This document shows positions 42,806 through 60,619 of a stretch of DNA of 64,000 nt, piece after piece. How positions within the stretch are numbered: position 1 is the stretch's first letter; the number at the start of each line of letters is the position of its first letter. The position numbers and the translations under genes are program-made. The DNA lies in the NCBI GenBank assembly GCA_024529925.1, contig JAFEUB010000065.1, forward strand, positions 1,736,001 through 1,800,000. Reading direction: 5' to 3'. The notes beneath the pieces were generated by a model, which was not told the origin of the DNA, did no database searches, and worked only from the letters and a program-made list of their open reading frames with translations. Source of the DNA: Ophthalmolycus amberensis (taxonomy: Eukaryota > Chordata > Actinopteri > Perciformes > Zoarcidae).

Positions 42806-43411
42806 TCAGGTTTGTCCTTGTGTGCTGCTGCCTTGTGTCTGTGAACACACACTCTGCTGTGTCTTCTCCTCCAAGCTCCTCTTGATAGTCAGCTCTCTCT
42901 CAGCCTCCTCCTCACATGGAGCTTTGGCAGCCTGGATGCGGAGCTTCCCGTCTGGATCCAGGTAGCAGGTGAGGGCCTCAGGGTTCGGCCCTTCAGGCAG
43001 ATCAAACTCCTGTCTGAACTCCTGGCGTCTGTAAGAGTAGGAGCCTTCCCCGTCCTCCTGCTTCTTCTCTGTCTTGCCGCTGACTCTCAGCTTGCGGCCC
43101 ACCTGCCTGACAGACAGATCCTCTGGGGAAAATCCTCGAGTGTCCAGGGTCAAGCCAAAGTGCTCTCCCTCTCCCTCCAGCTGGCAGGAGACCGGCTGCA
43201 GGGCCGCATTGGTTTGGAAAGGCTCCGTCTCCTCCAGGATCTCGTGTTGAAGTTCGTCCATCAGCTCCAGACTGCTGCGGAGCTCCTGTAGGTTTCTCTG
43301 CAGTAGATCCTGCTGGTGGAGCAGAGGTTTGACCTGTGGCCACAGACTGCGTACAGGCCAGTAGTCCATGAATGGACTGAGGGCAGACTGGAATCCATGA
43401 GAGCACAGCAT
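42806..43411 (-). CDS. hsp30: hsp30-like small heat-shock protein, intact
   Basis: Intronless, 201 residues, starting MLCSHGFQSALSPFMDYWPV. This Met is chosen over an upstream in-frame one because the latter falls in the promoter, and the copy at 29856 uses the same Met. Residues 1-77 form the N-terminal arm with an amphipathic helical stretch (LLQRNLQELRSSLELMDELQ). The alpha-crystallin domain follows at about 80-165, with FGLTLDTRGFSPEDLSVRQV, GRKLRVSGKTE, YRRQEFRQEFDLPEG and the DPDGKLRI strand. A polar C-terminal extension ends the protein. Known family role: ATP-independent holdase chaperone, strongly heat-induced in fish. The promoter has heat-shock elements and a TATA box. It is inverted relative to the truncated copy. 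Confidence 0.92.
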   Translation of the reverse strand: MLCSHGFQSALSPFMDYWPVRSLWPQVKPLLHQQDLLQRNLQELRSSLELMDELQHEILEETEPFQTNAALQPVSCQLEGEGEHFGLTLDTRGFSPEDLSVRQVGRKLRVSGKTEKKQEDGEGSYSYRRQEFRQEFDLPEGPNPEALTCYLDPDGKLRIQAAKAPCEEEAERELTIKRSLEEKTQQSVCSQTQGSSTQGQT

Positions 43412-43497
43412 CTTCAGTGTGTCTTTAGTCTTGAGTCCTCTTGTTAAAATGTCTTCTCTTCTGTGTTGCTTTCTGTCTGCAGTGGGACGGTCCCAGC

Positions 43498-43625
43498 TTT
43501 TATATTCTAACTGGAGGAGGTCCAGAGTCTTCAGGAACTTTCCAGTCACTACCACAGCTCTCCACTGGGGAGAGCTGCTTCTCTGAGTTGCAGACGTCAC
43601 TGGATCGTTCCAGATCGTTCAGGAA
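43498..43625 (-). promoter_or_regulatory. heat-shock promoter of the hsp30-like gene
   Basis: TATAAAAG (plus-strand complement at 43498-43504) about 90 bp before the ATG. A perfect three-unit heat-shock element TTCAGGAACTTTC lies at 43530-43542. A distal four-unit element TTCCAGATCGTTCAGGAA, with one mismatched unit, lies at 43608-43625. Confidence 0.88.
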
Positions 43626-43639
43626 TGCTGCTGTTTGAA

Positions 43640-48270
<4,631 letters not shown>

Positions 48271-48297
48271 ATAACTTGGCAGGTTACGTTTCTGTAA

Positions 48298-48330
48298 GGG
48301 GGGGGAGGGGAGGGGAGGGGAGGGGAGGGG
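48298..48330 (+). repeat. (GGGGA)n pentanucleotide, G-quadruplex candidate
   Basis: At least five GGGG blocks separated by single A. It lies immediately upstream of the CpG-rich first exon of the DUF4806-type gene remnant, so it is in its promoter. Confidence 0.95.
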
Positions 48331-48480
48331 CCCGTTTGAATTTCACTCGACGAAGCATTAGTGCCGTGTGCAGCGCAGTGACGAGCCCAGAGGAGTCTGC
48401 TCGTCCTGCATCCGAGCGCGACACCTATCCTGGCTTTGACGGAGCTGCGGGACTTCTGCAACAACTTTGAACCAAGTGGA

Positions 48481-49830
48481 ATGGTGAGTGTGTACTCTCA
48501 CCATATTGACTGTAACGTTAGATATCATTCTGGGAGCATTTATTTCAACAAGTAAGCTAAACGCTAATGTTAGCTGAGTGTTAGCATGCTAACGATTTTC
48601 TGTGGGTCGTTTATAACTTTAACACGTGTGCTGTGTTTTAAGCTAGCTGACGATAACGTTACGTTAGCTTTTCAAAATGGTGCTTGGTTAGGTTGCACAG
48701 GAGTTATTTATTGCATTTATAGCAGTAACTTAGCTAGCTTCTCAAGGCACGAGGTCATTAGTTGGTTATTAGCAGAGGCTGGGTAACGTTTTGCAGTGGA
48801 GTTAATGTTACTGGAACTGGGTTGTTGAACTGAAAGTTGAGCCAATCGTTTTATTCTTGTTTTCACAGGTTCTTGTGACGATGCAATGGAAGTGTACATA
48901 TTGTGAGTTCATAAGTCGACTCAGGTCGCCCCCGGATCGCGCACCGTCAAACAGCGGACTCACTGCGGACACCGGGGTATCTGCACATCAAACGCGCCTT
49001 TTTCCCCCGTTCAAATACTGCAGGCAGGTAACAGGCAGCCTACCATTAGGACCCAGGCAACAGGGGGCATACAATAGGGTGGGAGGTTCACCTTTCCTCC
49101 TGAACTCAGACAAACCTGAGAGAGCAACTGATCTACCTCGAGGCCAGCCTTTGTTTGGTAAGTTCTCTTTCCTTTTTTAAATATGTTTAAAAGCGTGAAA
49201 TTGTAGAAAAAACATTCTGTAAAGTGTTAACAATACTTTTTTGATCCATTTTAGATTTCCTCCCTGGCAACCATCGGAGGACATGACACAAAACGGGTTA
49301 CATGGAACAACCTTGCCCGCATGTTCAACGGTGATGTTGGGAAGAGAATGAACTGGAAAGGGATAAATGGGAAAAAGTCCTTCAGCCAGATGGAGTCGAA
49401 GACTTTGCTCCTGCGTAAGTAACTAATATTTAATGAAAACAATTTGAAGTCACCCAGAGGTCTTAGGTAGTGTTCAAACTTACAAATTCTCTTTGCAACT
49501 TCAACTTCATTCTCTGCTCAGGTAGATATTACTCGACTATATCTTCACATAATAGTTATATGATATATTAGCTCTGAATATAGCATAGCAAACCTTTACA
49601 TGCCAGACAGCCACTAGCTTTTAGACTGCATGTCTGCTATATGTTCCACTGAGGGCTCATGGGATTTTGTATGATCTGCTTGTGATTACAGATGCCGTCG
49701 AAAGAATCATGTCTCACGTGCCGCCACAGATGATGAGTGTGAAACAGCAATGAGGTGGTTCAACCTGGCAGCAGACAGGGGAAGCTCCAGGAGGCGTGCC
49801 ACAGTCAGCATCCCTACTGAACAAGCCTAA
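48481..49830 (+). pseudogene. decayed DUF4806-type gene
   Basis: Exon 1 ends with ATG at 48481-48483 directly at a donor (GGAATG|GTGAGT). Exon 2, 48869-49157, encodes a zinc-ribbon-like start (WKCTYCEFISR). Exon 3, 49255-49414, encodes ISSLATIGGHDTKRVTWNNL then ARMFNGDVGKRMNWKGINGK and KSFSQMESKTLLL. Exon 4, 49692-49830, encodes ATDDECETAMRWFNLAADRG and stops. Exons 3-4 are the DUF4806 domain typical of fish. Two faults: exon 2 ends in phase 1 while exon 3 needs phase 0, and exon 4 has a 1-nt shift between the HAV and RKNHVS positions. All splice signals look good, so transcription is plausible while the full protein is not. Confidence 0.7.
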
Positions 49831-50308
49831 ACATGTATGTGTTATACATGTGATACATGCGATGTTTTAAAATCCTGTTTTTGATACTATGCATTGCAGA
49901 GTTTGCTGTCTGTTTAGGTCTTATATGCAGAGACACCTTAACTGTGGGGTCTGCTAGCCCCTCCAAACCAAGCCTCACATGGTTTTAATCCCCCTTTGTC
50001 ACCAAAGACTCTCAGGAAATGTTTAACTACTAAGTTATTTTAGTACTAAGTTATTTTGAATTATGTTATAAGTTTATGTTGAATGAGGAGTCGGAATGTT
50101 CCACCACTTGTGTTTTACAGTGTATGCTCAGGACTGCATATTGGTGTTCAGTTGTTTCGATATGTTTAACCCAGTTCCTCTGTCCTTATCCAGTCAAGTT
50201 GAAATGTCTGCATGTGAATAGTCATTCACATGGCACAGTTACTGTGTAATGCTGCATTTCTTCTCTCGACAAGTTGGAATTTCTTGTTACAATGCAATGT
50301 TTTGAAAA

Positions 50309-50314
50309 AATAAA
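50309..50314 (+). terminator. polyadenylation signal AATAAA
   Basis: AATAAA in a T- and A-rich context about 480 bp after the DUF4806 stop; the likely 3' end of that transcript. Confidence 0.5.
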
Positions 50315-52087
50315 ACACATTGGAACATTCAAATGTATTGTTTAATTTCTTTCCTTCTGTACAATTTTCTTGAAACAATACATTAAATCTCAAAATCAAA
50401 TAGTATAATTAATTTAATTAAAAGTAAAGACATTACTTAAATAAACTAATGGTCTTAAGTAGCAATAAATAATGTTATATTAGTAATTTGTTCATATATG
50501 CTTATGTATGTTGAAATTAAAATAGTTACTTCATTAAACTTAGATTAAAGAAAAAATGAGTCAAGTGAACTAATGATTTTTAGTAAAGATTACTAATGTG
50601 GGCTTAAATTTGTCTACTGCATTCATTAAGGTTCTATGTTAACACCACTAGATCTGTTTAGTTCCTCCATTTGTAAAAACTTAATTGGTTTGAGGCAACG
50701 GGTTTCCACGCGGTTTTCTAGTAAAGTCAACTAGTTCGGGCTAAGAGTGTAGTTTTGGGTTGTGTCCAAAATCACTTCTTTGTTCACCCATTCACTAAAG
50801 CTTGAGGTTTCAGACACTTACTCATCATTGTCACATTGCATTATCACGGACCTGTAGAGTCGCTTCGATAATGGGATGTGATGCATTGCATTGTGGGATT
50901 TTTAGCAGAAAGTTGTGGGAACGCAATAGACATGACTTTTCTTGTTTCATTGTGGAATTTATGAGGGTACAATATAATGAAGACATTTACACACACTACG
51001 CTATGATAAACAGAGAGTGATGTCGAACACAGCCATGAGAGAGTTCTGACACACCTCAATAGGAAATTCAGTATTAGAGTGACACGATTTTCTATATAAT
51101 GTTTGAGAAATTATTGAAGCAGAAAAAAACTATTTCCGTTATCTCCCATTCTGTTGGGTTGCCAGTAGATGTTTCAGGGGTAAACATCTTATAACCTTAG
51201 CACACAAAACAGAAATTGTGCGCCTTTGTTCTCTACACGTGTTTGGCTTCTGTTCCCCCGCAGTGTGTTTTGCTTGTCCATGTATCTGTAAGACAATGAT
51301 TAGCTGTGATGAATGATAGTGACCCAATAATTGTGACAAGGACACAACATTAACATTGAAGCAGGAACAATGGCTCTGCAGCTGCGTGTTCACTGCATTA
51401 TTCAGACAGGATGGATGGAGAAAAGGGGAGAAAAACGGGGAGTGGGAACAAGAGTGGATAGGAAGGAAGGAAGAGATGAGGGAGGGAAAGTGGGGATGGG
51501 AGTGGGGCTACGTATGGAGCGATTTATGGCTGGGAATAGAGCGGTGGAGGAAGGGAGAGAGGGAGGGAGGGCAGATGTGATGTACAGTAGAGATGGATGC
51601 TTGCAATGGAGGGAGAATAGGTGGAGAGGGCTGGGGATGAACTAACAAAAGGAAAGGTGAGGTGGAGGATGTGTCTGAATGGGTGATGTATTTGGGTGGT
51701 ATCTGTATGATATGGAGGCATTAAGTAGAGCAATATATGCATTATACAGGGGATAACATGACATGAAGCTTCATCGACTTTGTGTAGTTTAGACTTTCGT
51801 CCATATCTTTTTTTTATTGTACAAAAAAATCATGCCAGTTATTCATTGGAGACAAATATTGTGCACCATGGATTTCTTTTTCTATTCAAAGGGTACAGTG
51901 CAAATATTTGCATATTTCATGCAATATTGATGTGACATAAACTGATGTTGGAGTACATTTTCGAAAAACATTTGCTCTAATTTTGTGTCATTGTCGGATT
52001 CTCTTTGTAGCTACTTTAGCAACTAATTATGTCACTACATTTAGTCGCCAGCACATCTGGAGGAAATGTCTTAAAAGAACAATAAGA

Positions 52088-52091
<4 letters not shown>

Positions 52092-52155
<64 letters not shown>
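52092..52155. repeat. (CA)n microsatellite
   Basis: About 32 CA units with one AA interruption near 52121. Confidence 0.96.
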
Positions 52156-52156
<1 letters not shown>

Positions 52157-54674
52157 ACCCAGCCCCCACCCCCGCTGCTATAGGATCTATTAGTGGAGAC
52201 ACTATGGGGACACATAGATAAAGCCTCTCATTGCCAGAGTACTGATCTGTAATCACCACTGTCTTTTAACAAGGAATAAGACAAACTGGGCCCAGAGGAC
52301 TGGTATCTGATGCTAAAGCAGTATCTGTTCACTCAATCTCTGCGGCGTCAAGAAAATCTTATCTCCATGTGAAATATCCTGTTTACATTGCTGTCTAGAC
52401 TTTAATTCTGTGTGTTTATTCCCCTGTTAAATAGTCCAAAACAGACCATGTATATTCTAGATTTGAAAGAGCTGTTTCACTATTTGAATAATTTATGAAG
52501 ATAAAAGAAACTTTCTTGATATTTAATATAATGTTCTACTTATTTGTAGACACGTTTTTGTAGATACAGGATGAGCTCAGAAGGCTTTATGGCCAATGAG
52601 GTCAGGAGGTTCGGTATTGCAGTTGCTGTATTTGGTCATATCATGGTCTATTCTAAGTTTAGCTCGATGTTAAAATTTGTTCCGTCTTGCCTTTGGTGTC
52701 AGCGAGCTGATAAAATATGCATGGTTTGGACTTTTCACCTTTCCGATTTTTATTCCTTGTATAAATCAAAGGAAAATGGAGCCTTTTATGGTTGGAGCTC
52801 ATCCATGTTTGATGTGCAGCCAGGAGGGAGACCTAGATAATAGAAGCTATCAGAGACATACAGCACTCTGTGTGTGTGTGTGTGTGTGTGTGAGTGTGTT
52901 TGGGCATGCATATGTGTGTGTGTGTCCTCTTTCAGATTCTGTTTCATTCCCAGGCATTAATGGACTTGAATGTATTACGGCATACACTTTCAGTAGGTCT
53001 GACACTGAGCTAAATGGGTTCACACACACACACCCACACACATATAGATGATTGTATTTAATAACCGTATTTAAAATTTGACTCCAATAAACGCAACAAC
53101 ATGAGACGGAATAAGCCACTGCGCCGAATGAGGTCAAGCAGTCGAGACTTCGTTTTTCCTCTACTTCAGACAGATGTTAAAAGCAGAAAGACATTTGAAT
53201 TGTCTGCTCTGAAATGTGCTCGCCTCAACCTTCTTCATTCATTCATTCATTCAGACAAATTCATCCGTTCAGAAGAATTCAAACATTCATTGATTTTTCT
53301 GCCAGGGTGCGTACAAAGTAAGAAGAAAATACCTCTGGGGGGGGGGGGGGGGGGAATAATATCACAAAGGGAAAAGCACAGAGCACAGCAAAGTGATTCA
53401 TCGTCAGCTGTGGAGTGGCAGCTGATCGTCGTCACAGATACTTCACTCATATCTGTGACGACACACGCAGCCGCTGTGGGGCACAAATCAATAGTCATTT
53501 TACAAACATGACTTAATAATGACTCATTACACACTGTAGTGAGCACTGCTTTTGAACCAAATGTCAGACCGGGCAGCTATTTCTCAGTGATATATATCAA
53601 TGCAACCGTTTTTGTTAGCTAAATACATATTGCCAACCGGGGTATTTTATTTCAACCATAGCAGCAAAACCTTAATTCTGAACATACATGCAAACTGTTT
53701 TTGTCCTGTTTTCTTCATTGCAATGTCTGCATGAAGGCAGTTAAGGTCTTTTAGGCCACTAAAATGATTTGGATAAATTAAGATTTAGCACTTAGATAAA
53801 GTTTTGGAAAAGTTACAGCCAAGCATAAAAGGGAACTCCATTGATTTTTGAAAGTCTATTTACAGATTACACTGCATAAAAAAAAGAAAAAAAGAAAAGC
53901 CGCATTAAGCCCTTTGTGACTCCAGAAGGAGTTGCATAAAGTCTGATAAAGTAATGCCACTTGAGTCGAGATTTTTGGGGATGAACAATACAAGTTAGGT
54001 ACCACTGGGCACAAAGGGGCCATGTTTTGACAAGGAAGAAGGATGTGTGTAATAAAAAAGATGATCTATAGTTCTGCTGTCCATTGTGAGTGAGTGGCAA
54101 TGTTATAAGAGAGCAATGTGCTGATGTCCAGCCAAATAAATTATTCCCCCCCCCCCCCTTCATTTTGGATCACATTACAGCAGCAGTTCACACATTTAAT
54201 TTCACACTTTTACAGAATGATCCATCTTTCCAGCTAATAATACCCCAAAAGAACGGAGGGGAACGGTGTTTCATTTGTTCTGCTCAAAGCATTGACAAAT
54301 TTAAAAATTGCAATTAAAAAACTCCCACCGGAGACAGTGTTGCAAGTCTCTCACGATGATCCACAGACATTGCTGCCAACAATTTTTAATACGATTATTT
54401 CTTCAGTAGACAGTAATTGCACACATCGACTTTTTCCTGTGAGTATCACACTATTCTGTGCATCGGCAATTAATGTGCATTGGCCAGTGAACGTACGTCA
54501 CAATTCAAATTCATTGTATGGAATTCCAAGGAGAAGGCGTTGGACTGAGGGTCACTTCATTACACATAATATGATGAATTACAATATCTGGTGCTGAGCA
54601 AGATGCTTGCAAATATGCAACAGACATAAAGGGAGATGACTGAGAGAGAACACAGTCACACGCTCAAATGCACA

Positions 54675-54719
<45 letters not shown>

Positions 54720-57700
54720 TTCACTGAAATACAATATCCAGGTGATGCAATGCAGTCATTAGTTTGTCTATGCAGAGCGCAGTGGATATTAGGATAAATT
54801 GGGCGCTTCTCACAGACATTCACAGCTATTAACTCTAGTTTATACATGAGGAAAACCACACGTTTTCATATCATGTACTGTAGAAAGTGGTTGTCCATTT
54901 TTTCCGTAATATGACTAGAAAATCACATTTTCATGTAAAAACTACAGAACTGCTGCTTCACATTTTTCTGCTCTATTGTGAGTAAATTTTGATTTTTTAA
55001 AAAAATGCAAGCCTATAATCATCTTCTGTACCGACACTTTCTGGGATCAAAGGATTTGTTATTTAAGGATTGGAACTGATTGAATTTTAATGAACAGAAT
55101 ACGACCTAATTACACATTTAAGTGAACGGATCCAAACTAACATACATTGAATTAATTGAACATACTTATGCAGATTTGAATCAGATGATGAAGATCAGTA
55201 GATTAACTATTTAATATAGTTAATAATAAATACAGTTAATTAATAAAGATATTTGAAACTAAACAAATAAAAAATTGTTGTGACATGTTTAGACTGTGCG
55301 AAACATCTGGCTCTGCTCTCCCTCAGGCTGCTTTCACAGGGGGCTGCTGCTGCTTTGCATTACTGTATACGACATGTATACGACATGAGCAGGTGCATTT
55401 TGCGAGCACCACTGAGCGGGTAATCACTATCACAAGGTTAATAAACAAAGTTGTGTGGCATTGTAATGAGGAAGCAGCAGTGTTGTAGTGAATCCGACAT
55501 AAAAAATAGCGAGGAACCTCTAATGAACCCTCCAGTCCAGTTATTTGTGTGACATTTCTCTTAACAATTTGTTTGCATGCCATCATATCACTTTTAGATA
55601 CTAGCAATTAAAGTGGCAGTCAAAGAGTGACACACAAAGCTTGCCTTTAGATTTTTAATAAAAAAGTAAAGCGTACAGATTTGTGTTGGCTGAGTTTCAC
55701 AATTTGATCTGTAACTGCTGCATGATTGAATTGAATCAGACACCTTTAACACATTAAAAAGTAAAGTGACTGCAGGTCCATTCTTGGCACGCTATCCCCA
55801 ATGCTGCTCCACATACACACGGGCTTTGTACTCGCCCACAGTGCATGCACAGATTTACCCGTGCATGGCCAGGCTGATTATGGAGAATGTATGGCAAGCA
55901 GACGCTGTGGAGGACAATCACCGCCCAGCCCTCAGTGAGTAATGTCAAAATAATTATCAGACGAGACAGCTCAGTGGACAAGCAGCGCCTCTTCATTATG
56001 GAGCAAGGTTGAGGGGGCTAACTACCACCAAATAAGGGAGTGCACACCATACAGTATAACTCTTCAAATCTTTTTCAAATTTTTTTTGTATATACTGTAT
56101 ATATATGTATTTTACATATTGTTTTTTTTAAATTGCATTTTCATAAAGTCACTGCAGATGATTTAACCTGGAAATGGGTTTCGTGACCATTCAAGACAAT
56201 CACAAATGAAATTGTGCCGGATAAAGATGCTTGGTTTCGTGGAGGAAATAGGAACAAAGAGTGCGTGCCAAGTCACTTAAAACCCTGTGTGTGTGTGTGT
56301 GTGTGTATGTGTGTGTGTGTGTGTGCGCGTCAGAGTGACAGACCTCATTAGACCCAGAAAAACAGCAACTGCAGGCTTGTGTGCGAGTTATTGTAGTTGT
56401 TATAAATATATTACCCCCGTGTCTCAGGTCAAATGCACTTTCATCTCACCTTGACGGACCTTCTACACACACACATACATGCGTGGATGCACATACACAG
56501 ACTTAGACGCACACAAAGAGTCCTTGCACCAAAGGGACTTCACATTAGGGACATTTCTGCTCATATGATTGACTGCTTCGAATAAAGGACCTTGGAAAAA
56601 CATCTGGGCGAGTGACAAATACGTCCCTCTGGCTGCCGTTGTATGAAGGAGACAGATACTGTGGGCGAGACGGACAGAGAGAGAGCGAGAGAGAGAGAGA
56701 GAGAGAAAGAGAGGGAGTGTGTGTGAGTTATCTTCAGAGCTACACAAAGACCTGCCAGACTGCTACCGCTGTTGAGGTTTCTGTGTGATCGTGTGTGTGT
56801 GTGTGTGTGTGTGTAAACGTGTGTCCTTGCCAGCCACTTGACATCACACAGACCTCTCATGGCAGGCTCCTCGGATCAGTAGCAGAATGGATAAGGCCAT
56901 TTACCAGCAGCTTATTTGGTCTGGGTCCGACCTCCTGTAACAGTTTAATGGGTGTTGAGGGTGGCTGCTACACGGAGGAAAGAAAGCGAGCGGCTATATC
57001 TGGCCATATGCACCTTGAGCTCCCGTCTGCATGAGAAGTGATTGCAATTGCATTTGGACAGCTAAGGGGTCAGGACCTGGACATAACAAAACCATGATGC
57101 CAGGAGAATGCAAGGAGAATGTTTTTACTGTAAAATTGTACAAGTGGAAATTATAATTTCTTTCTCAATGACAATATCGGATCCCAAAACCTGCCCAAAC
57201 AAGAACGCTTTTTAATGCTCACAGATGGCAAGCTGGACTGTTACACTTGCTAAATTTATTCATGAAATGATTTAAACGTAAAAAACAAAACAAGAACAAA
57301 ACTTTACATTGCAAAGACATTTTTTGTAATTGAGATTTATATGTAAGGGAAATGCTGTATGGGTCTTTTTACAGTATCTACAGAAAAGGCAAGCATGCTC
57401 ACACGAATAGATGCACACAAAAACAAGCAGTTACTATTTCAACTCAGGGGAGGATGTTTTTTCCCGGAAAAAATCAAACAATATATGGTCAAGTATGCTT
57501 AAAAACAGCACTGCCATTTTTAACACCCAGTCCACTATAAAATCTGCAACGGCACCAACTTTTGACTTCAAAGTACTTCCTGCAACCCCTTTTTTTTTTT
57601 GCAGGACTCTGACAATAAACCTTTTCTTTACACAAGCAAATTGCACAAAATGTCAGCTCACCCACATCCATCAATTAAATGCAGAAACAGGCACAAATAT

Positions 57701-58514
57701 AGATGCACATGAGCACAAACACATACACACAGAGATTTATGCATTATTATACACACAGACATGCTTACATTCCGACACACACACAGAAAACACGCTAGAT
57801 TTGCAGACACCCAGACCATTACGCCTACACTGACAGCTAAGGTTCTGCTGAAGGTCATTCATAATGATTAAAAGAGGCATCTCTGCAATGATTTTCAAAT
57901 GACCCTCGGGACGCCTCGACCACTGACACTTCTTCAATAGAAAATTAGTTTATGGCGCCCTGGGATAACCGACTTTAGTCTGACACAGTGACAGTGTAAT
58001 AGAGAGGGATATACCGTAAAGAGCAGTCGACTGGGGGCAGAGATTTAAAGGCAAGCAGAAAGCCAGACATGAAGACCTAACAAACTGAATGTCATAGATA
58101 TGAAGATGCACAGGCATGGAGCAGTCGGGCAGACGGCGACGGTCAAAACAGAGAGAGGCAGACGAGCAGGAGGGGCGGGTATGTGAAGACGTGCATGCAT
58201 ACAGAGGGACAGCCGGGCTTGCCCAAAGCCAGACACCCGTCCACCCGTCCAAGAACAATCCCAGTCAGCACCAGTGGGAATACGGCCCCAGTGCAATCCC
58301 AACGCACACAGGAGTGCCGCACACACACACACACACACTCATATCCCGCAGCTCTTTTCTTCAAGGCGCTGATACAGAGGTTTTGGTAATAGCCACGCTG
58401 ATGGTGTGATGGCTAATTTCACCTTCATACACTTTATGTGTGTGCAAGTGTAATAATCACCTTGAGCCGTGCAGGCGATGGATTCCCCCAGAGATCAGCT
58501 AGCCTTGATTTTAC

Positions 58515-58520
<6 letters not shown>

Positions 58521-58568
<48 letters not shown>
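58521..58568. repeat. (CA)n microsatellite
   Basis: Uninterrupted CA repeat of about 24 units. Confidence 0.96.
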
Positions 58569-58569
<1 letters not shown>

Positions 58570-59659
58570 CCGACATTTACATATAAAGTACTTTAGCAAT
58601 GGAAGAACTGCATCACCCTCACACATGATTCAAGGTTAACAAAAAAATAATGAAAAGGTGTGTGAATTCGATTTTTGTTTTTTAAACGTCATAATGATTT
58701 AAAGTCAACACCACCCAATGACCATTCACCCATTCTGTGTATGATTTTGTTTGCAAAATCATATATAGGATTCTTGCATATAGTACGCTAATTGTTAGCA
58801 AGGCTCTCACCCCAGAGCGAACACACAATAACATGAGTCGCTGACATCAGCAGCTAATGCATCCGACAGACACATCATTGCCTGGTCTTGCATCATCGGG
58901 TTTTTAAAACAGTGCATTTTGCAGAGCCTCACAGCTCATATCCCGATAACCCAGCTATGAACTGTATAGTCTACTGGATTGTGTTGTCGGCCATGATGCA
59001 CCATTGACAGTAACTTTCGCCAAATACCTGAGGTATTTCGGGTGAATTTCTTCGGGCAGTATTTAATTTAATTGCAGTCAGAAACAGCCTCCGTGTCCAT
59101 TAATCCATCTGGCTCATGTATCATTCCCTCTCAGTCTCCACCTTGACAAAGAGAGAAACTGCTAACTAGCTTCCTTGTTACCCTGACAATCGGTATTTCA
59201 ACCAATAAACCGTGTCTAATTGCATAGCCTGGAAACATCTTTCCGCAAGTTACATTGTTGGGGCTGAAATAGCTCGTTACATATAAACCAACAGGGGATA
59301 TAAATGCAGACAAAACACAAATCCTAACAGTAAAGTTCACAGCCTGTAGTTTGCTCTATTAACTGGTGAAGATGAGCATTGACAGTAAAAAGCTACAATG
59401 CTGCATGCATAAAACATATCATTACTCATTGAAATATGTTCTAAATGAGTATGAATCTAAATCCAGGCTACACATTGCCAGATAAGCCTTTGTTTCCGAC
59501 ATTGGCCACTTTCCATGAGGTGAACTTAAAACATGCATGAGTTGTCACTGAGGACAGCAAACAGGAATACAAATCAACAGAAACGCTCGAGGCTCTGCCA
59601 GACTGTGTTCAGGCATAGCAGTGGTTGCAGCTAATTGCTAATATAACACATGCTCACTA

Positions 59660-60045
59660 TGACAACATTAAAATACTGATGTTTAGCAGGTATAATGTTT
59701 ACATCTTTGCCATCTTAGTTCGGTACGTTAGCATTTGCTAATTAACACCAAAGTACAGCTATATTTGAAAAGAACGTTGTTTGTTTTAAGGGTATTTGTT
59801 CATAAACCAAAGTATTGGACAAATTGACCAGATGGTGGCACTAGATTGGAAGTTAAGGGATCACAATTCATTGTAAGGTAGCTGTTGAGATATATCACTG
59901 CATACGCGTACACTTTGACTTGTTGGTGGCACCAAAGTCTGTAGCATTCAGCCTGAGACCCTGGAGGACTCTACAAACTTTAATGGTAATCCATCCAATA
60001 GCTGTTGAGATATTTCAGTCTGGACCAAAGTGCCACTAGTGTGGC
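59660..60045 (+). repeat. common teleost dispersed repeat (GTTTAGCAGGTATAATG family)
   Basis: Shows GTTTAGCAGGTATAATGTTT, GTTAGCATTTGCTAATTA, ATAAACCAAAGTATTGGACA, GGTGGCACTAGAT, AATCCATCCAATAGCTGTTG and AGATATTTCAGTCTGGACCA in the order of a repeat I know well from teleost genomes. It is diverged and partly rearranged and carries no coding sequence. Confidence 0.8.
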
Positions 60046-60217
60046 TAAATGTGTAATGTAGTGAATATCTGTCCGTTCAACAGGTATTAGTAGAACACGA
60101 AAGCGCATTTACATACAGTAGAACAACAATCAATTAACCCTACCTGTGGATGTGTTGTGTCATGCAGCAGCCCTGGCTGTAAGGCGTTGTAATGACATCC
60201 ACCTCAAGAGTTGAATT

Positions 60218-60590
60218 TTGTTTTTTTTAAAGGTTTTATTGCAAAAATATAGAATTTGATAACACACTACAAAAACATCAACATCAACACAAACATAATA
60301 CATGACAGTCTCAAAGACAAACCAATAGCACATCAATTGTATCGTTACTGTGCTTTCAAAAGATTCACAAAACAGTTATTCAGATCTTTAAAACCTTTAT
60401 GTGTGGAAAACTGATAACATGATCGTTGTCTTTGACCCGGGGAAAACCTAATAACCGCATACCTGCTTCTGTATGTTGGTACTTGGATATCTTGTCATGT
60501 GCAGCTTTCAATCGATGTCCTAATAAATGTACCCATTTTTCACTTCCTGAGAAGTTAACTATACAGCTGTGAAGTGGGTGGGGCCACATG
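60218..60590 (-). mobile_element. 3' end of an L1-like retrotransposon
   Basis: On the minus strand a 69-residue frame ends shortly before GCAATAAAACCTTTAAAAAA, i.e. a polyadenylation signal followed by an A tract, the tail structure of L1-type LINEs. No RT motif is present, so assignment rests on the tail and layout. Confidence 0.4.
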
Positions 60591-60619
60591 GTAAAATAAG
60601 TATTTTTCTACAAATCTGC

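Larger units (their letters stand above)
50340..59640. other. intergenic or intronic, no gene recognised
   Basis: AT-rich with many microsatellites: (CA)n at 52092-52155, 54678-54718 and 58521-58568, (GT)n at 52869-52893 and 56288-56325, a (GA)n purine tract at 56682-56712, and a G run at 53339-53354. A purine-rich G/A block fills 51420-51660. No phase-consistent exons were found. Confidence 0.55.

Noticed and set aside
43002..43406. 134-residue minus-strand frame over the hsp30 gene
   Set aside because: Alternative frame of the same strand; lacks the alpha-crystallin domain motifs found in the 201-residue frame.
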